Source: RGIG8709 sp045537065 (lineage in GTDB: Bacteria; Bacillota; Clostridia; Monoglobales; Monoglobaceae). From it: a stretch of 44,411 bases of DNA. Location: NCBI GenBank assembly GCA_045537065.1, contig JAZSOT010000087.1:1-44411 (forward strand). The letters run 5' to 3'. The notes under the pieces are model-generated. The model ran no database searches and was not told the DNA's origin. It worked only from the letters and a program-made list of their open reading frames with translations. Positions 33,849 to 42,924 of the stretch are shown here, one piece after another (the stretch's first letter is position 1; each line of letters begins with the position of its first letter). The position numbers and the translations under genes are program-made.

Positions 33849-34925
33849 ATGTTTGAGAAATTATCATTTATAGAACAGCAATACGAGGACTTGGCACATA
33901 AAATCAGCGACCCTGAGGTTATCGCTGACCAGGACCTTTTTAGAAAGCTTTGTAAAGAGCATTCTGATATGACTCCTATTGTTGAAAAATACAGAGAGTA
34001 TAAAACTCACCAGAACACACTTGACGATGCAAAAGCTATGCTTGACGACCCTGACACAGAAAAAGATTTCAAAGATATGCTTCAGGATGAAATCAAGGAT
34101 GCAAAAGAAAACATCGAAAGAATTTCGGAAGAATTAAAAATTCTTCTTCTCCCCAAAGACCCCAATGATGACAAAAACGTTATCGTGGAAATCAGAGGCG
34201 GTGCAGGGGGAGACGAGGCGGCTCTTTTTGCAGGTGACCTTTACAGAATGTACACTATGTATGCTGAAAGAATGGGCTATAAAACCGAGATTTTAAACCT
34301 CAGCGAAATCGGTATCGGCGGTATCAAGGAGGTTTCCTTTGTTATTTCAGGAACAGGAGCATACAGCAGACTGAAGTTTGAAAGCGGTGTTCACAGAGTG
34401 CAGAGAGTTCCCGAAACAGAATCAGGTGGCAGAATACACACCTCCACCGTTACCGTTGCAGTTCTTCCCGAGGCGGAAGAGGTTGATTTTGACATAAACC
34501 CTGCAGATTTGCAGATTGACACTTTCCGTGCCAGCGGTGCAGGCGGTCAGCACATTAACAAAACAGAATCCGCTATCCGTATCACCCATATTCCAACAGG
34601 GGTTATTGTTGAATGTCAGGACGAACGTTCACAGCACAAGAACAAAGACAAGGCTATGAAGGTTCTCCGTTCAAGACTTTACGAGGCAGAGCTTCAAAAA
34701 CAACAGGACGCAATTGCCGCAGACAGAAAGAGTCAGGTTGGAACAGGTGACAGAAGCGAAAGAATAAGAACATACAACTTCCCTCAGGGAAGAGTTACCG
34801 ACCACAGAATAGGTCTTACACTTTACAAGCTTGAAGCTATTATGAACGGTGACCTTGACGAAATAATTGATGCACTTATCACCACCGACCAGAGCGAAAA
34901 ACTAAAGCTTCAGGCTGAAGAATAG
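33849..34925 (+). CDS. prfA: Peptide chain release factor 1
   Basis: RF1 releases peptides at UAA and UAG. The 358-residue protein begins at an ATG preceded by GAAAGGAAGAGG. The tripeptide recognition motif is P-E-T (RVPETESGGRIHTS; PxT in the family), and the catalytic GGQ is in SGAGGQHINKTES near residue 231. It is 22 bp after prfB and 12 bp before the Sua5 fusion gene. In most bacteria prfA and prfB are not adjacent. The methyltransferase PrmC, often downstream of prfA, is not present here. Confidence 0.97.
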   Translation: MFEKLSFIEQQYEDLAHKISDPEVIADQDLFRKLCKEHSDMTPIVEKYREYKTHQNTLDDAKAMLDDPDTEKDFKDMLQDEIKDAKENIERISEELKILLLPKDPNDDKNVIVEIRGGAGGDEAALFAGDLYRMYTMYAERMGYKTEILNLSEIGIGGIKEVSFVISGTGAYSRLKFESGVHRVQRVPETESGGRIHTSTVTVAVLPEAEEVDFDINPADLQIDTFRASGAGGQHINKTESAIRITHIPTGVIVECQDERSQHKNKDKAMKVLRSRLYEAELQKQQDAIAADRKSQVGTGDRSERIRTYNFPQGRVTDHRIGLTLYKLEAIMNGDLDEIIDALITTDQSEKLKLQAEE

Positions 34926-34937
34926 GATGATTTTTAA

Positions 34938-36365
34938 ATGGAAACTAAGCTTTTAAAAGCGGACAGCGAGGGACTTCGTCTTGGGGCAGAGCTTATAAAA
35001 CGCGGGGAAACTGTTGTTTTTCCAACCGAGACAGTTTACGGACTTGGGGCAGATGCCACAAACGAAGACGCTATCAAAAAAATCTTTGATGCAAAGGGCA
35101 GGCCCTCTGACAATCCTCTTATAGTCCACATAGCGGACAAAGAATTAGTTTATAAAATTGCGAGAGAAGTCCCCGAAAAGGCAAAAATCCTTATGGACAA
35201 ATTCTGGCCGGGACCTCTTACCATTATACTTAAAAAAAGCGACCTTATTTCCCCTTGTGCCACAGCAGGCCTTGACACGGTGGGGATAAGAATGCCCGAA
35301 ACCAAGTCTGCAAGAGATTTTTTAAAGCTTGCAGAAGTTCCCGTTGCAGCACCCAGTGCCAATATTTCAGGAAAACCAAGTCCCACCAACTTTGAAGACG
35401 TGAAAAGGGATATGACGGGCAGAGCAGGGGGCATTATCGAGGGCGAGCCTTCCCGTGTGGGCATTGAATCAACAGTTATTGATATGACGGGGGAAACTCC
35501 TGCTATACTGCGACCCGGTGGCATCACTCAGGAAGAAATCGAAGCCGAAATCGGCACTGTTATAGGCAAAAAGGTTTTAAGAGACGGGGAAGCGCCAAAG
35601 GCTCCCGGTATGAAATACAGACATTATGCCCCATCAGGCAGAGTATATATAATAAAAGGAAGCATAGAAAAAACTGTTTCCTTTCTGGAAAGAGTCGCAA
35701 GCCAAAAGAAAAAGGTTGCTGTTCTCTATTTTGATGAATTTAAATACATCTTCCCAAATACTGTGAAATTTATTTCACTTGGAAGCAAAAATTCACCTCA
35801 GGATGCGGCAAACAGACTTTTCACCGCACTCCGCGAAACAGAAAAATGGGGTGCAGACCTTGTTTTTGCTCCCGAAATTCCGGAAAACGGGCTTTGGTAT
35901 GCAGTGAGAAACAGACTATACAAGGCGGCGGCAGACAATATCTTAGACCTTGACAATTTAAAGAGCGTTTTATTTGTCTGCACGGGAAACACCTGTAGAA
36001 GCCCTATGGCAGAGGGAGTTTTTGCTGCACTTCACAAGGGAGTTTTCGTATCTTCTGCGGGACTTATGACAGAAGATGGGCTTAGGGCATCAGGAGATGC
36101 AATTTATGCAGCATCCCAAATGAAAATCGACATTTCATCTCACAGGTCAAGAAGGATTACACTTGATATGATAAAAGATGCTGACCTTGTTCTTTGTATG
36201 ACCGCATCTCACAAAAAGATGCTTTCAGGCTTTTCCAATGTTTACACTCTCAAAGAGCTTGCTGGAAGTACAGGGGACATAGCTGACCCATTCGGAATGG
36301 GAGAAGAGGAATATCTTCTATGCCTTGAAGAAATTAAAAAATGTATTGAGAAAATAAAAATATGA
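34938..36365 (+). CDS. Fusion of threonylcarbamoyl-AMP synthase (Sua5/TsaC) and YwlE-type arginine phosphatase
   Basis: This is a 475-residue fusion. Residues about 1-200 are the YrdC/Sua5 domain (VVFPTETVYGLGADATN, KGRPSDNPLIVHI and SANISGKPSPTNF) that makes threonylcarbamoyl-AMP for t6A tRNA modification; about 225-330 is the Sua5 C-terminal domain (APGMKYRHYAPSGRVYII). From about 342 begins a low-molecular-weight phosphatase with P-loop CTGNTCRS (C348, R354) and the general-acid region IADPFG. The Thr between Asn and Cys matches YwlE, in which it confers protein-arginine phosphatase specificity. In Bacillus these are separate genes ywlC and ywlE in the same order. The stop overlaps the rimI start (ATGA). 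Confidence 0.92.
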   Translation: METKLLKADSEGLRLGAELIKRGETVVFPTETVYGLGADATNEDAIKKIFDAKGRPSDNPLIVHIADKELVYKIAREVPEKAKILMDKFWPGPLTIILKKSDLISPCATAGLDTVGIRMPETKSARDFLKLAEVPVAAPSANISGKPSPTNFEDVKRDMTGRAGGIIEGEPSRVGIESTVIDMTGETPAILRPGGITQEEIEAEIGTVIGKKVLRDGEAPKAPGMKYRHYAPSGRVYIIKGSIEKTVSFLERVASQKKKVAVLYFDEFKYIFPNTVKFISLGSKNSPQDAANRLFTALRETEKWGADLVFAPEIPENGLWYAVRNRLYKAAADNILDLDNLKSVLFVCTGNTCRSPMAEGVFAALHKGVFVSSAGLMTEDGLRASGDAIYAASQMKIDISSHRSRRITLDMIKDADLVLCMTASHKKMLSGFSNVYTLKELAGSTGDIADPFGMGEEEYLLCLEEIKKCIEKIKI

Positions 36366-36799
36366 TTATAGAAAAAATGAGAAAAGAGCACATAGGCGCC
36401 ATAGCAGAAATCGAAAAATGCGAATTTGGTCTCGGTTGTGCCGAAAAAACTCTTAAAAAAGAGCTTGAAAATAAAATTGCCGCCTACTTTGTGGCGACAG
36501 AAAACAATGAAGTTCTCGGCTATATAGGAATATGGAACATTTGCGGGGAGGGCGAGGTTATAAATACCGCCGTTTTGAAAAACAAAAGACGAATGGGAAT
36601 TGGAACCCGTCTCCTTAATGAAGCCTTTTCCTTTTGCAGAGAAAATAATATAAAAACTCTTCACCTTGAGGTGAGAGAAAAAAACACACCTGCTATCTGT
36701 CTTTACGAAAAGCTTGGCTTTATAAAAGACGGAGAGAGAAAAAATTATTACGAGGGAAAAGATTCTGCCATTTTAATGAGCAGAAATTTTGAGGACTAG
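36362..36799 (+). CDS. rimI: RimI-type GNAT N-acetyltransferase
   Basis: The 145-residue GNAT protein matches RimI, which acetylates the N-terminus of ribosomal protein bS18 in E. coli and frequently sits in t6A clusters. The acetyl-CoA loop RRMGIGTRLL (about 80-89) and LEVREKNTPAICLYEKLGF with the usual C-terminal ERKNYY are visible. It overlaps the preceding gene by four bases and is followed by tsaD after 5 bp, so translation is coupled. Substrate assignment is by family. Confidence 0.9.
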   Translation: MIIEKMRKEHIGAIAEIEKCEFGLGCAEKTLKKELENKIAAYFVATENNEVLGYIGIWNICGEGEVINTAVLKNKRRMGIGTRLLNEAFSFCRENNIKTLHLEVREKNTPAICLYEKLGFIKDGERKNYYEGKDSAILMSRNFED

Positions 36800-36804
36800 G
36801 AAAA

Positions 36805-37806
36805 ATGCGTATTCTTGCAATCGAAAGCTCCTGTGACGAAACTGCGGCGGCAGTTGTTGAAAACGGAAGCACAGTGCTTTCAAACATTATAAACACACAG
36901 ATAGAGCTTCATAAAATTTACGGGGGCGTTGTTCCCGAAATCGCATCAAGAAAGCATATTGAAAATATATCATCGGTTGTTGAAGAAGCACTTTCTTCTG
37001 CAAATGTTACTCTTGATGATATAGATGCAGTTGCAACCACCTACGGGCCAGGGCTTGTGGGGGCACTTTTAGTTGGTGTTTCAACCGCAAAGGGTATATG
37101 CTTTGCAGCAAAAAAACCCCTTGTGGCAGTTCACCACATAAAGGGGCATATCTGTGCAAATTATATTGAACATCCTGAGCTTGAACCACCCTTTGTGTGC
37201 CTTGTGGCATCAGGGGGACACAGCCATATTGTTTATGTTAAAAGCCACCTTGAATATGAAGTCCTTGCCCGCACAATGGACGATGCAGCAGGAGAAGCCT
37301 TTGACAAGGTTGCAAGAGTTTTAGGTCTTGGGTATCCCGGCGGACCAAAAATTCAGGCACTTGCAAAGGAGGGAAATCCCAATGCCATTCATTTTCCAAG
37401 AGTTAATATGGGTAACGAAGGCTTTGATTTCAGCTTCAGCGGTGTTAAAACTGCGGTTATAAACTATGTTCACCAGAGAGAGCAAAAAAACGAAGAGATA
37501 AACAAAGCAAATGTTGCCGCATCTTTTCAGGAAGCGGTTATTGATGTTTTATCAGACCACCTTTTATCCTGTGCGAAAAAAACAGGGGTTAAAACCATTG
37601 CTCTTGCGGGAGGCGTTGCGGCAAACGAGCCTCTACGATGCAGAGTAATGGAAAAAGCAAAAAAAGAGGGCTTTAAATTTTACTGCCCCTCCCTTTCACT
37701 TTGCACCGACAATGCCGCAATGATTGGATGCGCTGCATACTTTGAAGCAAAAGCAGGAAACTTTGCCGATATGACACTTAATGCGGTGCCATCACTTTCT
37801 CTTTAG
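36805..37806 (+). CDS. tsaD: tRNA N6-threonylcarbamoyladenosine synthase subunit TsaD
   Basis: TsaD transfers threonylcarbamoyl to A37 of ANN-decoding tRNAs. The 333-residue protein has the ASKHA fold and metal site HHIKGH (about 110-115), plus AIESSCDETAAAVV, YGPGLVGALLVG and LAGGVAANEPLR. It ends the run of t6A genes with the Sua5 fusion; the partners TsaB and TsaE are not in the window. The last 15 bases overlap the convergent spoIIR gene. Confidence 0.96.
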   Translation: MRILAIESSCDETAAAVVENGSTVLSNIINTQIELHKIYGGVVPEIASRKHIENISSVVEEALSSANVTLDDIDAVATTYGPGLVGALLVGVSTAKGICFAAKKPLVAVHHIKGHICANYIEHPELEPPFVCLVASGGHSHIVYVKSHLEYEVLARTMDDAAGEAFDKVARVLGLGYPGGPKIQALAKEGNPNAIHFPRVNMGNEGFDFSFSGVKTAVINYVHQREQKNEEINKANVAASFQEAVIDVLSDHLLSCAKKTGVKTIALAGGVAANEPLRCRVMEKAKKEGFKFYCPSLSLCTDNAAMIGCAAYFEAKAGNFADMTLNAVPSLSL

Positions 37807-38415
37807 TGAAGATAAAATTTCAAGAATTTTAAAGCGGATTTCAACCCCGCTTTCGCTGTCGGTTAAAAGGGCATATTCACTTGAGGAAAGGTTTTCGCGT
37901 ATTATAGCATCTGCATCAGGGGAGATTTTTGCAACTCCCTGAACGAAGCAAAGGGGCGGGTACATAACGCACCACCAGTTTTTGCCCTCAGCATCACCGA
38001 TTTCCACCCGCACTGCATTATACGTGCCACCCGGAAAAGAAAATTTTGAATAGGTTTTTTGAGGGAATGAAAATTCACCCACCTTAACAGAAACCTTTTC
38101 CAAAAAACCATTTTTTAAAAGCTCGTCCTCTGCAATTTCCTTAATATATTCCTTGTTTTCATTTACAAGGCGAAGCACATCTGCAGGGGTTTTTGATGAA
38201 GAAAAAATATTTTTGCCGTCCTTTAAAATTCGGTCTCTCACTTTAAGCTTAACGCTTTGGTCGGCATCTGAGTTACTGTTTGCAATAATATGGAGTCTGA
38301 CAACGCTTTCTTTGATATCCGCTTTTGCGGTTTCAAAAAAGCTGAGCATAAAGCCAAGAACCAGTGTCCAGAAGAGAATAAAACAAAAAAGACGGGTTTT
38401 ATTTATAAATTTCAT
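37792..38415 (-). CDS. spoIIR: Stage II sporulation protein R
   Basis: SpoIIR is made in the forespore and secreted into the intermembrane space, where it triggers SpoIIGA to process pro-sigma-E in the mother cell. The 207-residue protein has an N-terminal membrane/signal helix (CFILFWTLVLGFMLSFF, about 11-27) and the family core: RLHIIANSNSDADQ, LKVRDRIL, FPGGTYNAVRVEIGDAEG and NWWCVMYPPLCF. It is the clearest evidence that the organism forms endospores. It converges on tsaD with a 15-bp overlap of coding ends. Confidence 0.95.
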   Translation of the reverse strand: MKFINKTRLFCFILFWTLVLGFMLSFFETAKADIKESVVRLHIIANSNSDADQSVKLKVRDRILKDGKNIFSSSKTPADVLRLVNENKEYIKEIAEDELLKNGFLEKVSVKVGEFSFPQKTYSKFSFPGGTYNAVRVEIGDAEGKNWWCVMYPPLCFVQGVAKISPDADAIIRENLSSSEYALLTDSESGVEIRFKILEILSSLKRK

Positions 38416-38453
38416 TTTCTATGTATCCTTTCATTTGCTTGATATCAAAAGCA

Positions 38454-38481
38454 TTGACAAGGGATGCACAGATTATACATA
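38454..38481 (+). promoter_or_regulatory. Promoter of ddl
   Basis: TTGACA (38454-38459), a 16-bp spacer and TACATA (38476-38481), between divergent spoIIR and ddl. Confidence 0.55.
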
Positions 38482-38507
38482 AAATTTGAAAGGAATTGAT
38501 TTTTAAA

Positions 38508-39566
38508 ATGTCAAAACTTAATGTGTGTGTTATTTTCGGCGGAGCATCAAGTGAGCATGATGTTTCAAGAATGTCCGTTAAAACCGTGCTTTCAAATATT
38601 GATACCGAAAAATATAACGTTTATAAGATTGCCATTACCAAAGAGGGCAATTGGCTCCTTTACGAGGGAGAAACAGAAGACATAACAAATGAAAACTGGC
38701 TCAGCTTTGCAAAATGCCCTGCTATAATTTCTCCAAGCAGTCACGATAAGGCTCTTTTGAAGCTTTTGCCCGACGGAACATATGAAAAAATCAAAATTGA
38801 TGTTTGCTACCCCGTTCTTCACGGAAAATACGGCGAAGACGGAACAATTCAGGGTATTTTTGAAATGGCAGGCATACCTTATGCATCCTGCGGAGTCCTT
38901 GGAAATGCCGTTTGTATGGACAAATGCGTTGCCAAAATTCTTTTTGAAAAAGCGGGACTTAATCAGGCAAACTGGGTTGAATTTAAAAAGGGAGACAAAG
39001 TCGATGCAGACTTAGTTGAAGAAAAACTTGGCTTCCCTGTTTTTGTTAAGCCCTCTTCTGCAGGCTCTTCTATCGGGGTTACCAAGGTTGAAAGAAAAGA
39101 AGACCTTGAAGACGCAATTAATCTTGCATTCTGCCACGACTATAAAGTTTTGATTGAAGAAAATATAAACGGAAGAGAAATTGAAATGGCAGTTATGGGA
39201 AATCTTGACCCCGTTTGTGCTGACTTTGCGGGAGAAATAAGACCTGCTAAGGAATTTTATGATTTTGAGGCAAAATACGAAGACGAAACATCAGAGCTTC
39301 TTCTTCCCTCGCCAATTGATAAAGAAACCCTTGAAAAAGTTAAGGACTGGGCAAGAAAAGCATACAAAATCTGTGAGTGCAGAGGTCATTCAAGAGTTGA
39401 TTTCTTTCTTGAAAGAGACACAGGAAAGCTTTATATAAATGAAATAAACACTATCCCCGGATTTACTCCTATCAGTATGTATCCAAAGCTCTGGGAGCTT
39501 TCGGGCGTTGATTGTAAAGACCTTATTTCAAAACATATTGAACTTGCTCTTTCAAGAGAAGATTAA
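38508..39566 (+). CDS. ddl: D-alanine--D-alanine ligase
   Basis: Ddl joins two D-Ala for the peptidoglycan stem. The ATG at 38508 gives 352 residues; a TTG four codons upstream (38496) is too close to AAAGGA to be likely. ATP-grasp signatures are present: IFGGASSEHDVSRMS, HGKYGEDGTIQGIFE, VFVKPSSAGSSIGVTKV and YINEINTIPGFT. It begins a run with murI, a DUF1934 gene and argS. Sequence alone does not show whether the product is D-Ala-D-Ala or D-Ala-D-Lac. Confidence 0.95.
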   Translation: MSKLNVCVIFGGASSEHDVSRMSVKTVLSNIDTEKYNVYKIAITKEGNWLLYEGETEDITNENWLSFAKCPAIISPSSHDKALLKLLPDGTYEKIKIDVCYPVLHGKYGEDGTIQGIFEMAGIPYASCGVLGNAVCMDKCVAKILFEKAGLNQANWVEFKKGDKVDADLVEEKLGFPVFVKPSSAGSSIGVTKVERKEDLEDAINLAFCHDYKVLIEENINGREIEMAVMGNLDPVCADFAGEIRPAKEFYDFEAKYEDETSELLLPSPIDKETLEKVKDWARKAYKICECRGHSRVDFFLERDTGKLYINEINTIPGFTPISMYPKLWELSGVDCKDLISKHIELALSRED

Positions 39567-39584
39567 AGAAAGCGAGATTTAAAA

Positions 39585-40391
39585 ATGGATTTAAGACCTA
39601 TCGGCATTTTTGATTCAGGGCTTGGGGGGCTTACCTGCGTTAAGGAAATTATGAAAATTATGCCAAAAGAAGACATAATTTATTTCGGCGACACGGGAAG
39701 AGTGCCCTACGGAACAAGAAGCCGTGAAACAATTGTCAAATATGTTCGCCAAGACATAAATTTTTTGAAAACCTTTGATATAAAATCAATTATTATTGCC
39801 TGCGGAACAGCATCAAGTGCCGCTCTTCCTATGATTGAAGATGAGTTCGACACGGAAATCACAGGTGTTGTTTTCCCCGCTGCAAAAAAGGCGGCAGATA
39901 CCACAAAAAGCGGAAAAATTGGTGTTATTGGCACAGAGGGTTCCATCCGAAGCGGAAAATACAAGGAAGAACTTGAAAAGCTTAACCCTGATTTTCATAT
40001 ACTCAGTAAGGCTTGCCCTCTTTTCGTTCCCCTTGTGGAAAACGGATACTTAAATGGCAAGGCAACTCATCTTATAGCAGAAGATTATCTTTTGGAAATG
40101 AAAAAAGAAAAAATTGACACCCTTATCCTCGGATGCACCCACTATCCTCTCCTTTCGGATATAATAAGGGACGTTCTCGGAGACGGGGTTACACTTATTG
40201 ACTCGGGGGCGGCGGCTGCCGAGTTTGCAAAAGAAAGAATTGAAAAACGCTCCCTTCAGGCAGAAAGAGAACAAGGCTCCTGTAAGTTTTTTGTCAGCGA
40301 TATAACAGAAAGCTTTTCAAAGCAGGGCGGAATGTTTTTAAACAGAGAAATTACTGAACAGGTTAAGAGAATAAATATAGAAAACTTTTAA
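39585..40391 (+). CDS. murI: Glutamate racemase
   Basis: MurI makes D-glutamate for peptidoglycan. The 268-residue protein has the two catalytic cysteines, C73 and C184, in IIACGTASSAALP and LGCTHYPLL, and the N-terminal IGIFDSGLGGLT and PYGTRS. One oddity is that the first motif has Gly (CGTAS) where E. coli and Bacillus have Asn (CNTA). The start is ATG 18 bp after ddl. Both supply peptidoglycan precursors. Confidence 0.94.
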   Translation: MDLRPIGIFDSGLGGLTCVKEIMKIMPKEDIIYFGDTGRVPYGTRSRETIVKYVRQDINFLKTFDIKSIIIACGTASSAALPMIEDEFDTEITGVVFPAAKKAADTTKSGKIGVIGTEGSIRSGKYKEELEKLNPDFHILSKACPLFVPLVENGYLNGKATHLIAEDYLLEMKKEKIDTLILGCTHYPLLSDIIRDVLGDGVTLIDSGAAAAEFAKERIEKRSLQAEREQGSCKFFVSDITESFSKQGGMFLNREITEQVKRINIENF

Positions 40392-40400
40392 AAAGGACAG

Positions 40401-40838
40401 ATGAAAATGAAAGAGAATGCAACCATTTCCTTAAAGACAAAGCAATATGCCCTTGACGGTCAGGAAGACACCATTGAGCTTGTTACCAAAGGCACCTTTG
40501 GTCAGCACGAGGGAAGTTTTTATATTGTTTACGAAGAATCAGAAATGACAGGCTTTGAGGACACAACCACAACAATAAAAATTACGGATAACAAAATCAC
40601 CCTTTCAAGAAAAGGCAAATTCCAGAGCAGAATGGAGTTTATAAAAGGGGAAAAAAGGCTTTGCTCCTACCCCACTCCCTACGGGCTTCTGCCCGTTGCA
40701 GTAAGCCCCACTCTTATGGAGTCAACTCTTAAAAAAGACGAGGGCGGAGATGTTTTTCTTGAATATATCCTTGATCTTAACAACAAAGCATATGCAAAAA
40801 ACAAGCTTGAAATGAATGTTAAGCTAAACAAGAAATAA
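40401..40838 (+). CDS. DUF1934 domain protein (YwiB-like)
   Basis: The 145-residue protein matches DUF1934, a small calycin-like beta barrel; YwiB of Bacillus is the reference and also lies next to argS. Visible features are the alternating beta pattern, EGSFYIVYEESEMTG and TPYGLLPVAVSPT. An ATG two codons into the frame (40407) is an alternative start with a better-spaced AAGGA. The function is unknown. It is between murI (9 bp) and argS (22 bp). Confidence 0.85.
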   Translation: MKMKENATISLKTKQYALDGQEDTIELVTKGTFGQHEGSFYIVYEESEMTGFEDTTTTIKITDNKITLSRKGKFQSRMEFIKGEKRLCSYPTPYGLLPVAVSPTLMESTLKKDEGGDVFLEYILDLNNKAYAKNKLEMNVKLNKK

Positions 40839-40860
40839 ACCACGAAAGGATAAATATAAA

Positions 40861-42558
40861 ATGAACATTATCGAAAATCTTAAAATCAGCATTAAGGATT
40901 TAATCTATGATGCGTACAAAAAAGCAAACGAAAAGGGCGCTCTTCCTGACTTTGAGGGAGATATAAAGGCTCTTATCAATCTTGAAATCCCAAAGGATAA
41001 ATCCCACGGGGACTTTTCTTCAAACCTTGCAATGCTTCTTGCAAAGCCGTTTCGTATGTCTCCGAGACAAATCGGCGAAACAATTCTTGAAAACCTTTCG
41101 TCAAATGAGAATATAGAGAAAACAGAAATTGCAGGGGCGGGCTTTATCAACTTTTATCTCACCAATGCATATCTTTATTCCGTTCTCCGATGCATAGAGA
41201 AAATGGGCAAGGATTACGGGAAAATCGACCTTGGCAAAGGCAAAAAGGTTATGGTTGAGTTTGTAAGTGCAAACCCCACAGGCCCAATGCATATGGGAAA
41301 TGCCAGAGGCGGTGCTCTTGGCGACTGTCTTGCAAGTGTTCTTGAGTATGCAGGCTTTGACGTTACAAGAGAATTTTATATAAACGATGCGGGAAACCAG
41401 ATAGAAAAGTTTGGAAAATCCCTAGAAGCAAGATATATTCAGCTTTTAAAGGGTGAAGACGCAATAGAATTTCCCGAAGACGGCTACCACGGAGAAGACA
41501 TCCGTGAGCATATGAAAGCATTTATCGAGCTTGAGGGAGACAAGTATTTAGACGCAAGCTCCGAAGACCGCAAAAAGGCTTTAGTTGCCTATGCTCTTGA
41601 AAAAAACATCAAATACTTAGAAGAAGATTTGGGCAAATACAGAATTTTCTATGATGTTTGGTTCAGAGAAAGCACTCTCCACGAATCAGGGGCAGTAAAG
41701 GATGTTATAGAAAAGCTTACAGAAAACGGCTACACCTACGAAAAGGACGATGCTCTCTGGCTTAACTGCGTTAAAATGGGACTTGAAAAGGACGAGGTTT
41801 TAGTTCGTGCAAACGGTATTCCAACCTATTTTGCAGCTGACATTGCATACCACGTTAATAAACTAAGAGACCGTGAATTTGATATTGCAATTGATGTTTG
41901 GGGTGCAGACCACCATGGACACATCGCAAGAATGAAAGGGGCTATGGCGGCTCTCGGCATTGACCCTGACCGTTTTGAAGTTGTTATTATGCAGCTTGTT
42001 CGCCTTGTCAGGGGCGGTGAAACCGTGAGAATGTCAAAGCGTACAGGAAAGGCTATCACTCTTTCCGATTTGCTTGAGGACTGCAGTATTGATGTTGCAA
42101 GATTTTTCTTCAATATGAGAATGGCAGGTAGCCATCTTGACTTTGACCTTGAGCTTGCCGCATCCGAATCAAACGACAATCCTGTTTATTATGTTCAGTA
42201 TGCTCATGCAAGAATTTGCAGTATTTTAAAAGTGCTTGAAAGCGATGGCATAACAGTTAAAAAATATGCTGAAATAAATCCCGAACTTCTTAAAAAGGAA
42301 GAAGAACTGAGTCTTCTTAAAAAGCTCTCAGAGCTTCCTGAAGAAATCAGACTTTCTGCTATTTCAAGAGAACCTGCAAGAATAACAAGATATGTTATCG
42401 ACCTTGCAACCGAGTTCCATTCATTCTATAACTCCTGCAGAGTTAAAGATTCGGATGAAAACCTTATGGCTGCAAGACTTAAGCTTATCGAAAGCGTTAA
42501 AATCGTTATCGAGGGCGTTCTTTCAATGCTTAAAATTGATGCACCGGAGAAAATGTAA
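40861..42558 (+). CDS. argS: Arginyl-tRNA synthetase
   Basis: ArgS charges tRNA-Arg. The 565-residue class I enzyme has the N-terminal additional domain (about 1-115), the HIGH motif in NPTGPMHMGNARGG, the KMSKS-like RMSKRTGKAITL, and a C-terminal anticodon-binding domain with EFHSFYNSCRV. The ATG has GAAAGGA upstream. The stop TAATG overlaps the next start by one base, so the next gene is translationally coupled. Confidence 0.96.
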   Translation: MNIIENLKISIKDLIYDAYKKANEKGALPDFEGDIKALINLEIPKDKSHGDFSSNLAMLLAKPFRMSPRQIGETILENLSSNENIEKTEIAGAGFINFYLTNAYLYSVLRCIEKMGKDYGKIDLGKGKKVMVEFVSANPTGPMHMGNARGGALGDCLASVLEYAGFDVTREFYINDAGNQIEKFGKSLEARYIQLLKGEDAIEFPEDGYHGEDIREHMKAFIELEGDKYLDASSEDRKKALVAYALEKNIKYLEEDLGKYRIFYDVWFRESTLHESGAVKDVIEKLTENGYTYEKDDALWLNCVKMGLEKDEVLVRANGIPTYFAADIAYHVNKLRDREFDIAIDVWGADHHGHIARMKGAMAALGIDPDRFEVVIMQLVRLVRGGETVRMSKRTGKAITLSDLLEDCSIDVARFFFNMRMAGSHLDFDLELAASESNDNPVYYVQYAHARICSILKVLESDGITVKKYAEINPELLKKEEELSLLKKLSELPEEIRLSAISREPARITRYVIDLATEFHSFYNSCRVKDSDENLMAARLKLIESVKIVIEGVLSMLKIDAPEKM

Positions 42559-42914
42559 TGAAAAAATTATGTTTATTTTTGACACTTATTCTTTTGCTAG
42601 TGCATGCTTCAGCCTTTGCAGAGCCATTTCACAATATGGACTTTTATACAGGAAATATTTATCTTGCAAATGAGGAGACAAACTCTGTTATTATAAAAAA
42701 CGTGAGAAAACAAAACAGCTTTATTGCAGAGGAAATTCCTTTCAGTATTGAATATACCGACCTTCCCATTATAGGTCAGAATATGTTCTCAAAGGACGGA
42801 GAGCGCCTTAGCTTTGAAACCATAAACACCTATCTTTTAGACCAGAGGGTTACCTTTATTGCTGCAGGAAATTCGGAAAAGATAAAAATTCTCTATATGG
42901 AATTTATTGACTAG
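42558..42914 (+). CDS. Small secreted protein of unknown function
   Basis: I recognise no family. The 118-residue product has a classic signal peptide (KKLCLFLTLILLLVHASAFA, cleavage after A21) and a mature part of about 95 residues rich in beta-type sequence, with DMFS-like and YLLDQRVTFIAAG elements. It overlaps the argS stop by one base and the next gene, a secreted-type processing protease, starts 10 bp after its stop. The pairing suggests a role at the cell surface with that protease, but nothing specific can be read. Confidence 0.75.
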   Translation: MKKLCLFLTLILLLVHASAFAEPFHNMDFYTGNIYLANEETNSVIIKNVRKQNSFIAEEIPFSIEYTDLPIIGQNMFSKDGERLSFETINTYLLDQRVTFIAAGNSEKIKILYMEFID

Positions 42915-42924
42915 GAGACTTACT

